Both the position numbers and the translations under genes were made by a program. Positions 9,245 to 17,941 of a DNA stretch of 38,789 nucleotides are shown piece by piece (the first letter of the stretch is position 1; the number at the start of each line of letters is the position of its first letter). The stretch is from Perlabentimonas sp046542995 (lineage in GTDB: Bacteria; Bacteroidota; Bacteroidia; Bacteroidales; Tenuifilaceae). The notes below the pieces were generated by a model. It was not told the DNA's origin and made no database searches. It was given only the letters and a program-made list of their open reading frames with translations. The stretch lies in the NCBI GenBank assembly GCA_046542995.1, contig JBKHAH010000026.1, forward strand, positions 1 through 38,789, written 5' to 3'.

Positions 9245-10039
9245 TTAGTCGAACTTCTTTGCCTCATCCCAAATTTCGTTCATCTCATCCAGCGACATGC
9301 TATTAAGGGAATGGCCCTCCTGAATTGTTTTGCTCTCTAAATAACCAAAGCGTTTAATAAACTTTTTATTGGTACGTTCAAGGGCTGTTTCGGGGTCAAT
9401 GTTGTAGAGTCGAGCTGCATTTACCAAAGAGAAAAACAGATCTCCAAACTCAGCCTCAATGGCGTCATTATCATCCCTTTTAATCTCGTTTTTCAATTCA
9501 GTTAGCTCCTCCTCTATCTTATCCCATACCTGGTTAGGAACCTCCCAATCGAATCCAACCGCCCTAACCTTTTCCTGAATTCTGTTTGCCTTTATTAGGG
9601 ATGATAATGATTTAGGCACACCCGAAAGCACGGTTTTATTCCCTTTCTTCTCCGACATCTTTATTTGCTCCCAGTTCTTAACCACATCGCCTGCCCCATC
9701 AACCTTGGTAGAGCCAAAAACATGCGGATGACGAAAAATTAGCTTTTCGCAAATCCCATTAATCACATCATTTATATCGAATAGGTTGGTCTCCGATGCG
9801 ATTTTTGAGTAGAAAACGATGTGCAGAAGTATATCACCAAGCTCTTTTTTAACACCCTCCATGTCGTTCTCAATAATTGCATCGGCAAGCTCGTAGGTCT
9901 CCTCAATGGTAAGGTTCCTTATGCTCTCCATTGTCTGCTCTCTATCCCATGGACACTTCTCGCGTAGCTCGTCCATAATTTTAAGCAAACGGCTAAATGC
10001 TTCGCTAGCGTTTTTCATTGTAAAATTTTTATTTGGCAA
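9245..10039 (-). CDS. mazG: Nucleoside triphosphate pyrophosphohydrolase MazG
   Basis: MazG hydrolyses nucleoside triphosphates to monophosphate and pyrophosphate, cleaning aberrant nucleotides from the pool. The 264-residue protein has both tandem MazG domains of the full-length type. In the N-terminal domain the Mg-binding set is Glu46, Glu47, Glu50, Glu66 and Asp69, after the conserved 'CPWDREQTMESI'. In the C-terminal domain it is Glu177, Glu178, Glu181, Glu197 and Asp200. Both sets are intact. The second Met at residue 8 is an alternative start. It lies 59 bases after the DUF62 gene and 10 bases before the ABC permease, so it is probably in one operon with them. Confidence 0.95.
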   Translation of the reverse strand: MPNKNFTMKNASEAFSRLLKIMDELREKCPWDREQTMESIRNLTIEETYELADAIIENDMEGVKKELGDILLHIVFYSKIASETNLFDINDVINGICEKLIFRHPHVFGSTKVDGAGDVVKNWEQIKMSEKKGNKTVLSGVPKSLSSLIKANRIQEKVRAVGFDWEVPNQVWDKIEEELTELKNEIKRDDNDAIEAEFGDLFFSLVNAARLYNIDPETALERTNKKFIKRFGYLESKTIQEGHSLNSMSLDEMNEIWDEAKKFD

Positions 10040-10098
10040 AGATAAAAATATATTGAGGTTGCTTTTTATTAAGTGCAGCCTGTTAGAAACTAAAGAAT

Positions 10099-10893
10099 CT
10101 ACTCAAGGAAGTCTATCCTAACATTACCTCCAGTCCCAAGGTTTAGTAACTCTGCTGCATATCCATTCCTTATACCAATTTCTAAAAGGTTTGCTGAGTT
10201 AAAAAGAGCAAAGAGCTCTCCCTGATCAACCTGGTTATATGTATCACTAATCTTACTAATCATATTATACTTACTTTGTACGTATATTTTAAAGTTTCTG
10301 TTATTACTAATACGATCAAACAAACTTCTAGATATATTGGTAATAACATTCTTGTACGAATCGATATAAATAATGCTTCCGTTTATTACTGCATCATCAA
10401 TTGTTGCCCTTAGGGCAATCTTTTCACTATACTCATCGGTTTTTTGACCAATTGAATGGATGGGCTCCCCATCATTCAACTTTTTAATTATATTAACAAA
10501 GCCATCTAATGAAGCAAAACTTCCCGTGCCATTGTATTTTGCTTGAAATATGTTATCGGGATTTGTGTTAAACAGAAGGCCAAGCATACCATTATCGGGT
10601 AATACAAAGAAATGCCCATGCTCCTCCAGCAAAAGGAGATGTGAATGTTCCGAATCCTCAGTATTAACCAATACTACATGTATGGTTCCTTTAGGAAAAT
10701 TATGATAGCTATGCTTAAGAACAAAAGCTGCATGATGGATATTAAAACTGGGTATGCTATGCGATATATCTACAATTTGAATATTTGAACAGGTTGACAC
10801 AATACGCCCCTTAAGCATACCACAATAATAATCGTGCTGCCCCCAATCGGTTATTAACGTTACAAACGATGGTTTAGAATCTGCTTTACTCAT
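10099..10893 (-). CDS. DUF62 / SAM hydroxide adenosyltransferase-like protein, degenerate active site
   Basis: This 264-residue protein belongs to the DUF62 family, which contains SAM hydroxide adenosyltransferases and the halogenating fluorinase/chlorinase enzymes. The N-terminal 'LITDWGQHDYYCGMLKG' with Asp16, the 'VDISHSIPSFNIHHAAFVL' block and 'PDNGMLGL' (99-106) support the assignment. The region that normally reads D-P-G-V-G-x-x-R is here 'NTEDSEHSH' (77-85), and the usual F-H-G-R-D is 'FASLD' (126-130). By my alignment the Asp, Arg and His of the proposed hydrolase triad are therefore Asn77, Ser84 and Ala127. Function may differ from SAM cleavage. It is the first gene of a minus-strand train that continues into mazG, and is divergent from phoH across 157 bases. 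Confidence 0.88.
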   Translation of the reverse strand: MSKADSKPSFVTLITDWGQHDYYCGMLKGRIVSTCSNIQIVDISHSIPSFNIHHAAFVLKHSYHNFPKGTIHVVLVNTEDSEHSHLLLLEEHGHFFVLPDNGMLGLLFNTNPDNIFQAKYNGTGSFASLDGFVNIIKKLNDGEPIHSIGQKTDEYSEKIALRATIDDAVINGSIIYIDSYKNVITNISRSLFDRISNNRNFKIYVQSKYNMISKISDTYNQVDQGELFALFNSANLLEIGIRNGYAAELLNLGTGGNVRIDFLE

Positions 10894-10999
10894 GTCTAAA
10901 AATTCTTAGCAAATTTGGGCAAAATATTGCTTGAAGCGAAATTATATGGAATCTAATTGTTTTCATACAATCATTTTCTTAACTGATAAGTAAATTTTC

Positions 11000-11007
11000 T
11001 AACTTTG
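11000..11007 (+). promoter_or_regulatory. Bacteroidota -7 element upstream of phoH
   Basis: TAACTTTG fits the TAnnTTTG consensus of the Bacteroidota primary sigma factor exactly and lies 43 bases before the phoH ATG. The -33 element is weak: T-rich sequence at about 10974-10980 with no clear TTTG. Confidence 0.5.
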
Positions 11008-11050
11008 CATCAGTTATTGTGAAAGAATAAATATACCTGAAAAACAATAG

Positions 11051-12031
11051 ATGACTGAAAGAACAATTCTAATAGAGGGAATTGACCCCCTTGCACTTTT
11101 TGGAGTAAACAATTCAAACTTCAACATAATCACATCCCATTTCCCAAAGTTGAAAATAATTGCCCGTGGCGAGGAGATAAAGGTTCTTGGCGAAGAGAAG
11201 GATATTCTTGCGTTTGAGAACAAGCTGCTTAAAATGATTAGCTTTTACAGAAAGTATAACAAGCTAACTGAGGATAACGTAAAGGACTTTCTTAACGAAA
11301 CTGACGAAACGCTCTCAAAAACGCAGGAAGAATTAGGAGATGTGCTTGTTTACGGGAATCAGGGCAGAATAATTAAAGCACGAACCATCAATCAGCAGCT
11401 GCTGGTAGAGAAATATCGTGAGCACGACTTGCTATTTGCCATTGGTCCAGCAGGATCAGGTAAAACATACACATCCATTGCGCTTGCTGTTCGGGCACTA
11501 AAAAACAAGGAGGTAAAACGAATAATACTTACCCGCCCAGCTGTTGAGGCAGGCGAAAGGCTGGGTTTCTTGCCTGGCGATTTGAAAGAGAAACTCGACC
11601 CATACCTCCAGCCCCTATACGATGCGCTGAATGATATGATTCCTGCTCGTAAGTTGAATGAATACATGGAGGATGGTATAGTGCAAATAGCTCCTCTAGC
11701 CTACATGAGAGGTCGAACGCTTGATAACGCCTTTGTAATACTTGACGAGGCTCAAAACACCAGCATTAACCAAATGAAGATGTTCTTAACACGCATGGGG
11801 AATAATGCAAAATTTATTGTTACAGGTGACATTACCCAGATTGACCTTCCTCATAAGAATGATTCAGGTTTGGTTCCTACAATCAATCTTCTAAAAAAAG
11901 TACCAGGATTATCGGTTATCTATTTCGATGCACGTGATATTATCAGGCATAAGCTAGTGAAGTACATTGTACGTGCCTTCGAGAATCATGCACAGGATAA
12001 GGATAAAGAGAATAAATCAAATAGTAACTAA
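11051..12031 (+). CDS. PhoH-family ATPase (PhoL type)
   Basis: This 326-residue cytosolic P-loop ATPase has Walker A 'GPAGSGKT' (132-139) and Walker B 'FVILDEAQNTS' near residue 230, followed by the sensor region 'FIVTGDITQID'. The N-terminal 100 residues hold a KH/PhoH-specific RNA-binding-like segment with no PIN domain, which separates it from the second PhoH gene in this window. PhoH/YbeZ proteins are linked to ribosome maturation and usually cooperate with the RNase YbeY, which is not encoded nearby. A Bacteroidota promoter element lies upstream. purC follows 12 bases after the stop codon, so the two are likely co-transcribed. Confidence 0.93.
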   Translation: MTERTILIEGIDPLALFGVNNSNFNIITSHFPKLKIIARGEEIKVLGEEKDILAFENKLLKMISFYRKYNKLTEDNVKDFLNETDETLSKTQEELGDVLVYGNQGRIIKARTINQQLLVEKYREHDLLFAIGPAGSGKTYTSIALAVRALKNKEVKRIILTRPAVEAGERLGFLPGDLKEKLDPYLQPLYDALNDMIPARKLNEYMEDGIVQIAPLAYMRGRTLDNAFVILDEAQNTSINQMKMFLTRMGNNAKFIVTGDITQIDLPHKNDSGLVPTINLLKKVPGLSVIYFDARDIIRHKLVKYIVRAFENHAQDKDKENKSNSN

Positions 12032-12043
12032 AAACAATTAACC

Positions 12044-12997
12044 ATGAGCAAAGCAGTTGTAATGACCAATTTCATGTTTCCTGAACAGGAAAACTTTTAC
12101 AAAGGTAAGGTACGTGATGTTTACTCATTAACAAACGACCTACTAGCAATGGTTGTGACCGATAGGATATCAGCTTTTGACGTGGTTCTTCCCAAAGGGA
12201 TCCCCTACAAAGGGCAAGTACTAAATCAAATTGCTGCTAAATTCCTAGACGAAACCAGCCATATTGTTCCAAACTGGAAAATTGCTACACCCGACCCAAT
12301 GGTTACCATTGGACATAAATGTGAGCCTTTCCCCGTTGAGATGATTATTCGGGGCTACTTAACCGGCAGCTCATGGCGTGAGTACAAGAGAGGAGCCAGA
12401 CAGATATGTGGAGTACCAATACCAAATGACATGAAAGAGCATCAAGCTTTTCCAAAACCAATTATTACCCCAACTACTAAAGCGGAACAAGGTGCCCACG
12501 ATGAGAACATATCAAGAGAAGAGATAATAAGTAGCAGTCTTGTTTCCGAGGAAGATTATAAAAAATTGGAGGAATATACATACAAACTATTTGAGCATGG
12601 CTCAAAGGTTGCCAACGAGAAGGGGCTTATACTGGTTGATACAAAGTACGAGTTTGGTAAAAAAGATGGCAAAATTTATCTTATTGATGAGGTTCACACG
12701 CCTGATTCTTCTCGATATTTCTACCTTGATGGATATCAGGAACGTTTTGATAAAGGTGAGGCACAACGTCAACTATCAAAAGAGTTTGTTAGGGAATGGT
12801 TAATCGATAGCGAGTTTATGGGTGAAGAGGGGCAGCAAATCCCTGAAATGACCGATGATGTTGTTGAGAGTATAAGCAATAGGTACATTGAACTTTACGA
12901 AAGCATAACCGGCGAAAAATTCGTTAAAGCTTCCTCCAACAATGTGCATGAACGTATTGAGCACAATGTAACGGAATGGCTTAAAAATCGAAAATAA
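12044..12997 (+). CDS. purC: SAICAR synthase (phosphoribosylaminoimidazole-succinocarboxamide synthase)
   Basis: PurC joins aspartate to CAIR using ATP, giving SAICAR, a late step of purine biosynthesis. The 317-residue length matches the longer yeast-like form used by many Bacteroidota rather than the 237-residue E. coli form. Diagnostic blocks are 'FYKGKVRDVYSL' (about 18-29), 'DRISAFDVVLPKGIPYKG' (about 41-58), 'EMIIRGYLTGSSWREY' (about 99-114), 'LILVDTKYEFG' (about 195-205) and 'DEVHTPDSSRYF' (about 215-226). It is separated from phoH by 12 bases. No other purine gene is in the window. I used the first ATG; Met7 is a possible alternative. Confidence 0.96.
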   Translation: MSKAVVMTNFMFPEQENFYKGKVRDVYSLTNDLLAMVVTDRISAFDVVLPKGIPYKGQVLNQIAAKFLDETSHIVPNWKIATPDPMVTIGHKCEPFPVEMIIRGYLTGSSWREYKRGARQICGVPIPNDMKEHQAFPKPIITPTTKAEQGAHDENISREEIISSSLVSEEDYKKLEEYTYKLFEHGSKVANEKGLILVDTKYEFGKKDGKIYLIDEVHTPDSSRYFYLDGYQERFDKGEAQRQLSKEFVREWLIDSEFMGEEGQQIPEMTDDVVESISNRYIELYESITGEKFVKASSNNVHERIEHNVTEWLKNRK

Positions 12998-13094
12998 AAA
13001 TTACTTTTTAACTATTAATTCATAAGCAGGTTGGGCTTTTAGTGGCTTAAAAATTAGTGTTGATTTTAAAAAGACATCAAAAAAAAATAAACAT

Positions 13095-13616
13095 ATGCTT
13101 GTTAATACTTTAAGAATGAGTTTTCTTTTCGGAGCAATTTTGATTGCCAGCTGTGTACCCAACCAAAACCAGGAGGAGGAGAAGCAGGTTGCTGAAGGGG
13201 ATTCTTCCAGACAAAGGTTCATTTATTTGTCAACGGAACAACTTCAGCAACTTGGAATATTCATTAAGGATACATCCATCATGTACAACAATAACATGGG
13301 CAAAGTTGGCAGCTTAAATATTGTTGTAAGAGGCAAAAGCTACTCAGGAAACTCAGCAAAAACAGAGCAAACAAACCTAAAGTTCTATCCTCGCTACATA
13401 ACAACTAAGGACACCGTTCAGCGTGCAATGTATATGATCTCTGGTAATCATGCCAGAAGTGAAGAGGAAGCCTTAAAGTGGCAATCGTTTGATAATCTGG
13501 TCCCAATTATTGTTGAGCAAAAGCAAGGAGATTACGTTTTTGGCGAAACGCTGGTATTCTGGATGACCAAAACGTCTGAACTTGAACAAATGATAAAAAA
13601 ATTGCAAAGCGAATAG
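13095..13616 (+). CDS. Small lipoprotein of unknown function
   Basis: I do not recognise this 173-residue protein. It begins with a short signal ending in a lipobox, 'LIASC', so Cys20 is the likely lipidation site. The mature part opens with an acidic linker 'NQNQEEEKQ'. The rest is a compact mixed alpha/beta sequence with no further membrane helix. A second in-frame Met at residue 8 (13116) could be the true start and would still leave a workable signal. It lies 97 bases after purC and 83 bases before a second exported protein on the same strand, so pairing with that gene is possible but not shown. Envelope localisation is inferred from the lipobox. Confidence 0.75.
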   Translation: MLVNTLRMSFLFGAILIASCVPNQNQEEEKQVAEGDSSRQRFIYLSTEQLQQLGIFIKDTSIMYNNNMGKVGSLNIVVRGKSYSGNSAKTEQTNLKFYPRYITTKDTVQRAMYMISGNHARSEEEALKWQSFDNLVPIIVEQKQGDYVFGETLVFWMTKTSELEQMIKKLQSE

Positions 13617-13699
13617 GCTAACAAGGCAATTGAATGCTAATAATAATCGTTAGACTATCCAAACACATATAATTCTTACATGAAAACTTTTGGTTTAGC

Positions 13700-14506
13700 A
13701 TGAAATACATTATCACACTTCTTGTAATAGCTTTTAGCTGTTTAAATACATTATCACAAACCAAAACAGCTAACGATACCGTTTTCAACCAGATTGATCA
13801 CCTTGAGCGTAAGCAGGGTTTTTGGAAAAAATATTACCCTAACGGAATAATTGCTTACAATGGTTTTTTTAAGAATGATAAACCAAGGGGAGAGTTTATT
13901 AGGTACCATGAGAACGGGAGGGTAAATGCCCGTATGAACTTTACCGAATGTGGCGATACGGCACACGCAGTTCTATACAGCAAACAAGGAAGAAAAGTAG
14001 CTGAAGGTATATTTTACAAAACCAAGAAGCATGGTATTTGGAACTACTTTAATACCAAAGGGGAAGTTGTATTCACTGAGGAGTTTAAAGAGGGAAAAAA
14101 ACATGGCGATTTTATTACATACTACCCAACTGGGGAAAAGTATGAGAAAGTTTCCTGGCGCAACGATCACAAGGATGGCTCAACAGTACAGTACTATCGG
14201 GATGGCACTACAAAATCGCTAATATTCTATAGCAATGGTACTGAACATGGACCCATTAGAACATACTACATTGGAGGTGAACTCCGATTAGAGGGTGCTT
14301 ATGAAGATGGCCTTAAAGATGGAACCTGGAAGGTTTTATCCCCAGATGGCAAAGAAATTAACACCATTCATTACGAGAATGGCATTGCACAAAACCATGA
14401 TGAGCTGGTTGAAAAGGAGAGTCGTGAACTTGAGGAAATGCTCAAAAATATTGGTAAAATTCAGGAACCAAGCGTTGAAGAATTTGTTGGCGGAGGTATG
14501 TACTAG
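13700..14506 (+). CDS. Exported MORN/YwqK-like repeat protein
   Basis: This 268-residue protein has an N-terminal signal-like segment (about residues 3-18). It is followed by roughly eight copies of a 20-25-residue MORN-type repeat with the pattern G-x-W/F-x-x-Y-x-x-N/T-G, for example 'KQGFWKKYYPNGIIAYNGFF', 'KKHGIWNYFNTKGEVVF' and 'LKDGTWKVLSPDGKEI'. Many database entries call such proteins 'YwqK family antitoxin', but the repeats only predict an elongated beta structure and no toxin gene lies beside it. The acidic C-terminus (about 235-268) is helical. The gene ends just before a bidirectional terminator shared with gapA. The role is unknown; surface or periplasmic binding is a guess. Confidence 0.82.
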   Translation: MKYIITLLVIAFSCLNTLSQTKTANDTVFNQIDHLERKQGFWKKYYPNGIIAYNGFFKNDKPRGEFIRYHENGRVNARMNFTECGDTAHAVLYSKQGRKVAEGIFYKTKKHGIWNYFNTKGEVVFTEEFKEGKKHGDFITYYPTGEKYEKVSWRNDHKDGSTVQYYRDGTTKSLIFYSNGTEHGPIRTYYIGGELRLEGAYEDGLKDGTWKVLSPDGKEINTIHYENGIAQNHDELVEKESRELEEMLKNIGKIQEPSVEEFVGGGMY

Positions 14507-14549
14507 CACGAAAAATTGGATAATACTCAATGATTGCTGAATATAAAAA

Positions 14550-14576
14550 GAGCGATCCAGCTTAATGGGATCGCTC
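14550..14576. terminator. Bidirectional intrinsic terminator between the MORN gene and gapA
   Basis: A 9-bp perfect stem (gagcgatcc / ggatcgctc) is flanked by aaaaa on the left and atttattt on the right. It lies between the convergent stops at 14506 and 14607. The A-run on the left gives a good T-tract for gapA transcription; the right side is a weaker T-tract for the plus strand. Confidence 0.8.
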
Positions 14577-14606
14577 ATTTATTTGATACTAATCGTTACC
14601 TACTAC

Positions 14607-15611
14607 CTAAAAAAGTCTTGAAACTAAATCAACAACACGGCAAGAGTATCCCCACTCATTATCGTACCATGCAAGTACCTTAACGGTTTTACCGTTAACC
14701 ATTGTTGCAGAAGCATCGAAAATGGAACTGTGAGAATTGTGAATTATATCAACTGATACTAATGGATCTTCTGTATATTCAAGAATACCCTTCATTGGTC
14801 CTTCTGCTGCTTTCTTTATTGCAGCATTAATTTCTTCCTTGGTTACCTCCTTTTTAAGAACAGCAACCAGATCAACAAGTGAACCTGTTGGAACAGGAAC
14901 ACGTACTGCTAACCCGTCAAGTTTGCCTTTTAAATCTGGAATTACTTTGCCTACAGCCTTTGCAGCACCAGTTGTTGTTGGTATCATCGATACTGCGCAT
15001 GAGCGTGCACGGCGAAGATCCTTATGTGGAGCATCAAGTATCCTTTGATCGTTCGTATAGGCATGTATGGTGTTCATTAGTCCATTCTCAATTCCAAAGG
15101 TATCGTTTAGCACCTTGGCTACAGGAGCTAAACAGTTTGTTGTGCATGATGCATTTGAAACGCACTCATCCTCTGGTTTTAAATCATCATCGTTAACACC
15201 AAGAACAACCATGCGGTCAATCTCATCTTTAGAAGGAACACAAAGTATTACCTTTTTTGCCCCGTTCTTGATGTGATCGCCGTAGCCTCCCTTGTCGCTC
15301 TCACGCACCACGAAGATACCTGTAGATTCAACAACAACGTCGGGCGTATTTCCCCACTTAATGTTAATTGGGCTCCGCTCTGCATGAACAGGAAACTTAA
15401 CACCATTAACAATTAGTGAATCATCATTAAAATCAACGGTACCATCAAATTTCCCCTGCGTAGAGTCGTATTTTAGAAGATGGGCCAAGGTTTTAGTATC
15501 GGTCAAATCATTTACACCTACAATCTCAATATCAGGTCTTTCAAGAGCAATCTTGAAAACATTACGGCCAATACGACCGAATCCGTTAATAGCAACTTTT
15601 GTCTTTGCCAT
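14607..15611 (-). CDS. gapA: Glyceraldehyde-3-phosphate dehydrogenase
   Basis: This enzyme phosphorylates and oxidises glyceraldehyde 3-phosphate to 1,3-bisphosphoglycerate. Starting at 'MAKTKVAINGFGRIGRNVFK' gives 334 residues, the normal length. A frame extending 14 codons further upstream is rejected because the family starts here and the extension runs into the promoter zone. The nucleotide fold 'INGFGRIG' (8-15), Asp35 typical of NAD preference, and catalytic Cys156 in 'SNASCTTNC' are present. The C-terminal 'WYDNEWGYSCRVVDLV' is diagnostic. It is monocistronic by layout: its own -7 element lies upstream and a strong terminator lies downstream. Confidence 0.97.
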   Translation of the reverse strand: MAKTKVAINGFGRIGRNVFKIALERPDIEIVGVNDLTDTKTLAHLLKYDSTQGKFDGTVDFNDDSLIVNGVKFPVHAERSPINIKWGNTPDVVVESTGIFVVRESDKGGYGDHIKNGAKKVILCVPSKDEIDRMVVLGVNDDDLKPEDECVSNASCTTNCLAPVAKVLNDTFGIENGLMNTIHAYTNDQRILDAPHKDLRRARSCAVSMIPTTTGAAKAVGKVIPDLKGKLDGLAVRVPVPTGSLVDLVAVLKKEVTKEEINAAIKKAAEGPMKGILEYTEDPLVSVDIIHNSHSSIFDASATMVNGKTVKVLAWYDNEWGYSCRVVDLVSRLF

Positions 15612-15660
15612 AGCTATTTGTTTTATATTGGTTAATAAAAAAATATACTTCAATTCACCT

Positions 15661-15691
15661 CAAAGTTAATGAAATAAACTTTAAATGCAGA
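15661..15691 (-). promoter_or_regulatory. gapA promoter (Bacteroidota type)
   Basis: Read on the minus strand, TAACTTTG (15661-15668) matches the -7 consensus TAnnTTTG exactly. TCTG (15688-15691) is three of four to the -33 TTTG, with a 19-base spacer as expected. The predicted leader is about 45 bases to the gapA ATG. Confidence 0.65.
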
Positions 15692-15833
15692 TGTTATAAA
15701 GCAAACTCAACCTAAAAAAATGCAAACGGTTGAGCCCGAAATGCTTTACAGATAGGAAGGTTAACATGCTATTTGCTTCCGCAAATTTATGCTCTCAACA
15801 GATTCAGGCTAATATAAATCATTTAGAAGAGCC

Positions 15834-16712
15834 CTAAGGCACAGCATGACCCTGCGATGCTGTGAGAATTCTATACCACTGCTCAGTGCTAAGATTAACA
15901 TTAAGCGCCTCAACAGCCGACTTGATTCTCTTCACTTTCATGGTTCCAATTATGGGATGCACTTTAGATGGGTGCTTGAGTAACCAAGCTAGAGCAATGG
16001 CATCGAGGCTATAGCCGCCAAACTCGCTGGCAATATCCTCCATGGTTGCTCTAACACTTACGGACTGTTCATCGGTACCAGTAAAAATCTTGCCCCCAGC
16101 TAAAGGTGACCAAGCTAATGGTATAATTTGCATTTGCAAGCACTGATCCAACACCCCATCAAGAAGAGGTTTGAAATGTAATGCTGAAAATTCAACCTGA
16201 TTAAACTCCAAGGAAGTTTTCATGGATGATTGCATCATGTTGAACTGCGATGGGGTGAAGTTTGAAACCCCAAAATGTAGAACTTTCCCCTCCTTCATAA
16301 GCTCTTGAAAGGTACTGTCAATCTCATAAGGATTCATTAGCTGATCGGGCCTGTGAATCAGAAGGCAATCCAAATAGTCGGTTCCCAAATCTTTAAGCGT
16401 TTGGTTTACCGACTCAACAATGTGTTTCCGAGAGGTATCGTAAAAATTAATCTTGTAACCTGATTTGGGTTTACTATTTAGCACAATACCCGCTTTACCG
16501 ATAATCTTAAACATTTTACGAAGGTTCTTATCGGCCAAAAACGCTCTTCCCAAAATGCTTTGACTGGTGTAATTACCGTAAATATCGGCCTGATCAATGG
16601 TGTTTATGCCAGCATCTAATGATGTATTTAGCAAACGGATGATTTCTTTGACCGAGATATCCTGCAAGCGCCAATAGCCTAAAATAATTCTTGAAATGTT
16701 AAGTTTTTTCAT
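15834..16712 (-). CDS. Aldo/keto reductase
   Basis: This 292-residue cytosolic NADPH-dependent oxidoreductase has a TIM-barrel aldo/keto reductase sequence. The catalytic tetrad is visible: Asp40 and Tyr45 in 'IDQADIYGNY', Lys73 in 'IIGKAGIV', and His120 in 'CLLIHRPD'. Later blocks 'FGVSNFTPSQFNMM', 'PLAWSPLAGG' and the cofactor loop 'IIGTMKVKRIKSAVEAL' follow the family order. The sequence resembles the YdhF-type oxidoreductase subgroup. The substrate cannot be predicted. It lies 222 bases upstream of gapA on the same strand, but gapA has its own promoter in that gap. Confidence 0.93.
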   Translation of the reverse strand: MKKLNISRIILGYWRLQDISVKEIIRLLNTSLDAGINTIDQADIYGNYTSQSILGRAFLADKNLRKMFKIIGKAGIVLNSKPKSGYKINFYDTSRKHIVESVNQTLKDLGTDYLDCLLIHRPDQLMNPYEIDSTFQELMKEGKVLHFGVSNFTPSQFNMMQSSMKTSLEFNQVEFSALHFKPLLDGVLDQCLQMQIIPLAWSPLAGGKIFTGTDEQSVSVRATMEDIASEFGGYSLDAIALAWLLKHPSKVHPIIGTMKVKRIKSAVEALNVNLSTEQWYRILTASQGHAVP

Positions 16713-16832
16713 GCTTCATGAATTTGTTGTAAAGGTATCCATATTTTAAACACTCACGGGGTAACTATTTGCCATGCAAAAAGTGACCACCTAAGCAGAT
16801 ATAATAAGTTTTACGGTGAACTATTGAACCAG

Positions 16833-17441
16833 CTAGTTCTCAAACTGTACGCCTTTCAATAAATCAGGATTCTTTTTAATTGCTATCTGAAAGTCATCAA
16901 TGCCTGTGCTATCACCAATATCACCTTTTGCAAGACCCCTGTTAAAATAAGCCGTAGCATTCTCAGGGTTTAGCTCTATTGCTTTATCAAAGTCCTGTAT
17001 TGCTCCCGAATAGTCATCAATATTTAGCTTTGCGTTACCTCTATTAAAATAAGCCTGTTCAAAATCAGAATTTAATTCAATCGCTTTACTAAAATCATTT
17101 ATGGCTCCCTTGTAATCTTTAACACCTCCTCTTAAAAGACCTCTGTTGTAGTATAACACTTCCTCTTTCTTATCTAAAGTAATCGCTGTATCTAAATCTT
17201 TTAATGCCCCTTCGGAATCTCCAATAGCACCTTTTAAATTCCCTCTGCTATTATAAGCCTCTGAAAAATCAGGCTTTATTTCAATTGCTTTATTAAAATC
17301 GTTTAAAGCACCCATGTAGTTCTCGTTTTTCACCCTCACTTCTCCACGGATATAATAATCCTCAGCCGTTTTTTCCTGCCCCAAACAACCAAAATTAAAT
17401 ACAGTTAAAAATGAAATAAGATGAATGGCTAGTCTTTTCAT
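16833..17441 (-). CDS. Exported TPR-repeat protein
   Basis: The 202-residue protein starts with a signal segment ending in 'FNFGC', so Cys19 may be lipidated, although the lipobox is not ideal. The rest is five consecutive 34-residue tetratricopeptide repeats (about residues 26-195) with the consensus 'A..YFNRG..K...D..GAI.DF.KAIELNP'. The fifth is degenerate ('GIDDFQIAIKKNPDL'). TPR solenoids bind peptides or other proteins, and no partner can be identified here. High similarity between repeats suggests expansion by duplication. A TATATTTG -7 element lies 27 bases upstream. It borders the accessory stretch that holds the AbiE pair. Confidence 0.88.
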   Translation of the reverse strand: MKRLAIHLISFLTVFNFGCLGQEKTAEDYYIRGEVRVKNENYMGALNDFNKAIEIKPDFSEAYNSRGNLKGAIGDSEGALKDLDTAITLDKKEEVLYYNRGLLRGGVKDYKGAINDFSKAIELNSDFEQAYFNRGNAKLNIDDYSGAIQDFDKAIELNPENATAYFNRGLAKGDIGDSTGIDDFQIAIKKNPDLLKGVQFEN

Positions 17442-17467
17442 ACTGAACCCTTTTCAGTTACCATATA

Positions 17468-17475
17468 CAAATATA
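17468..17475 (-). promoter_or_regulatory. -7 element of the TPR gene
   Basis: On the minus strand this reads TATATTTG, a full match to TAnnTTTG, 27 bases before the start codon. I see no convincing -33 element at 19-20 bases. Confidence 0.45.
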
Positions 17476-17489
17476 CATTATTTTAACAA

Positions 17490-17626
17490 TTACTTTTTTG
17501 ATAAAGCCTTCAAGCGATTGATGGGAGAATATAATGTTGACTTATCGTTCTCCCTTTCAGGAGCAATTTTAGCCCTTAGGATTCTTTGTGGGTCGCCTGT
17601 CTAATAATATCTACGTTAAGATGCAT
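17490..17626 (-). pseudogene. Possible decayed coding fragment
   Basis: Two short minus-strand frames abut with a shift between them. A Met-initiated 16-codon frame (from 17626) reads 'MHLNVDIIRQATHKES'. A 36-codon frame without a start (17600-17490) contains 'RILRAKIAPEREND' and 'LYSPINRLKALSKK', ending in TAA. The charged composition looks protein-like, but 36 open codons can occur by chance in AT-rich DNA. I do not recognise a family. Confidence 0.2.
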
Positions 17627-17941
17627 GTTGTTTTTATCGTTTCAACCATAAAAATAGGTAATATACTGAAAAATGGTTGGCATTTTTTTTTCGATTTGAA
17701 TTGGTGTTAGGTTATTCGTAAAATTTATTGGGTAGAACCGAAAATTTATTTCTACAAACAACAGATTAAATCATGCGTCAACAATGGGTATAGATAATTG
17801 ATAATTAATATGGACGTTGCTGGATTGTTCGCTTTCCTGATGAGAGAAGTTCGACCCAGTGCCTTTCCCCCATTCTTACGATGATTATCTATGCTCGAAT
17901 TAATGAAATGAACTTCTACCTACAAATCAAAGCAATTATAC
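17627..17941. other. Non-coding stretch before abiEii
   Basis: No open frame of note. It contains the 12-mer ttcgacccagtg (17850-17861), which differs by one base from a segment of the tRNA-Val gene in the same orientation. No terminator stem is evident after the abiEii stop. Confidence 0.4.

Noticed and set aside
13700..14506. Antitoxin role for the MORN/YwqK-like gene
   Set aside because: The label comes from database naming; there is no adjacent toxin gene and the protein has an export signal.
15612..15653. 14-codon N-terminal extension of gapA
   Set aside because: The family begins at MAKTKVAINGFG; the extension lies in the leader between the promoter and the normal start.
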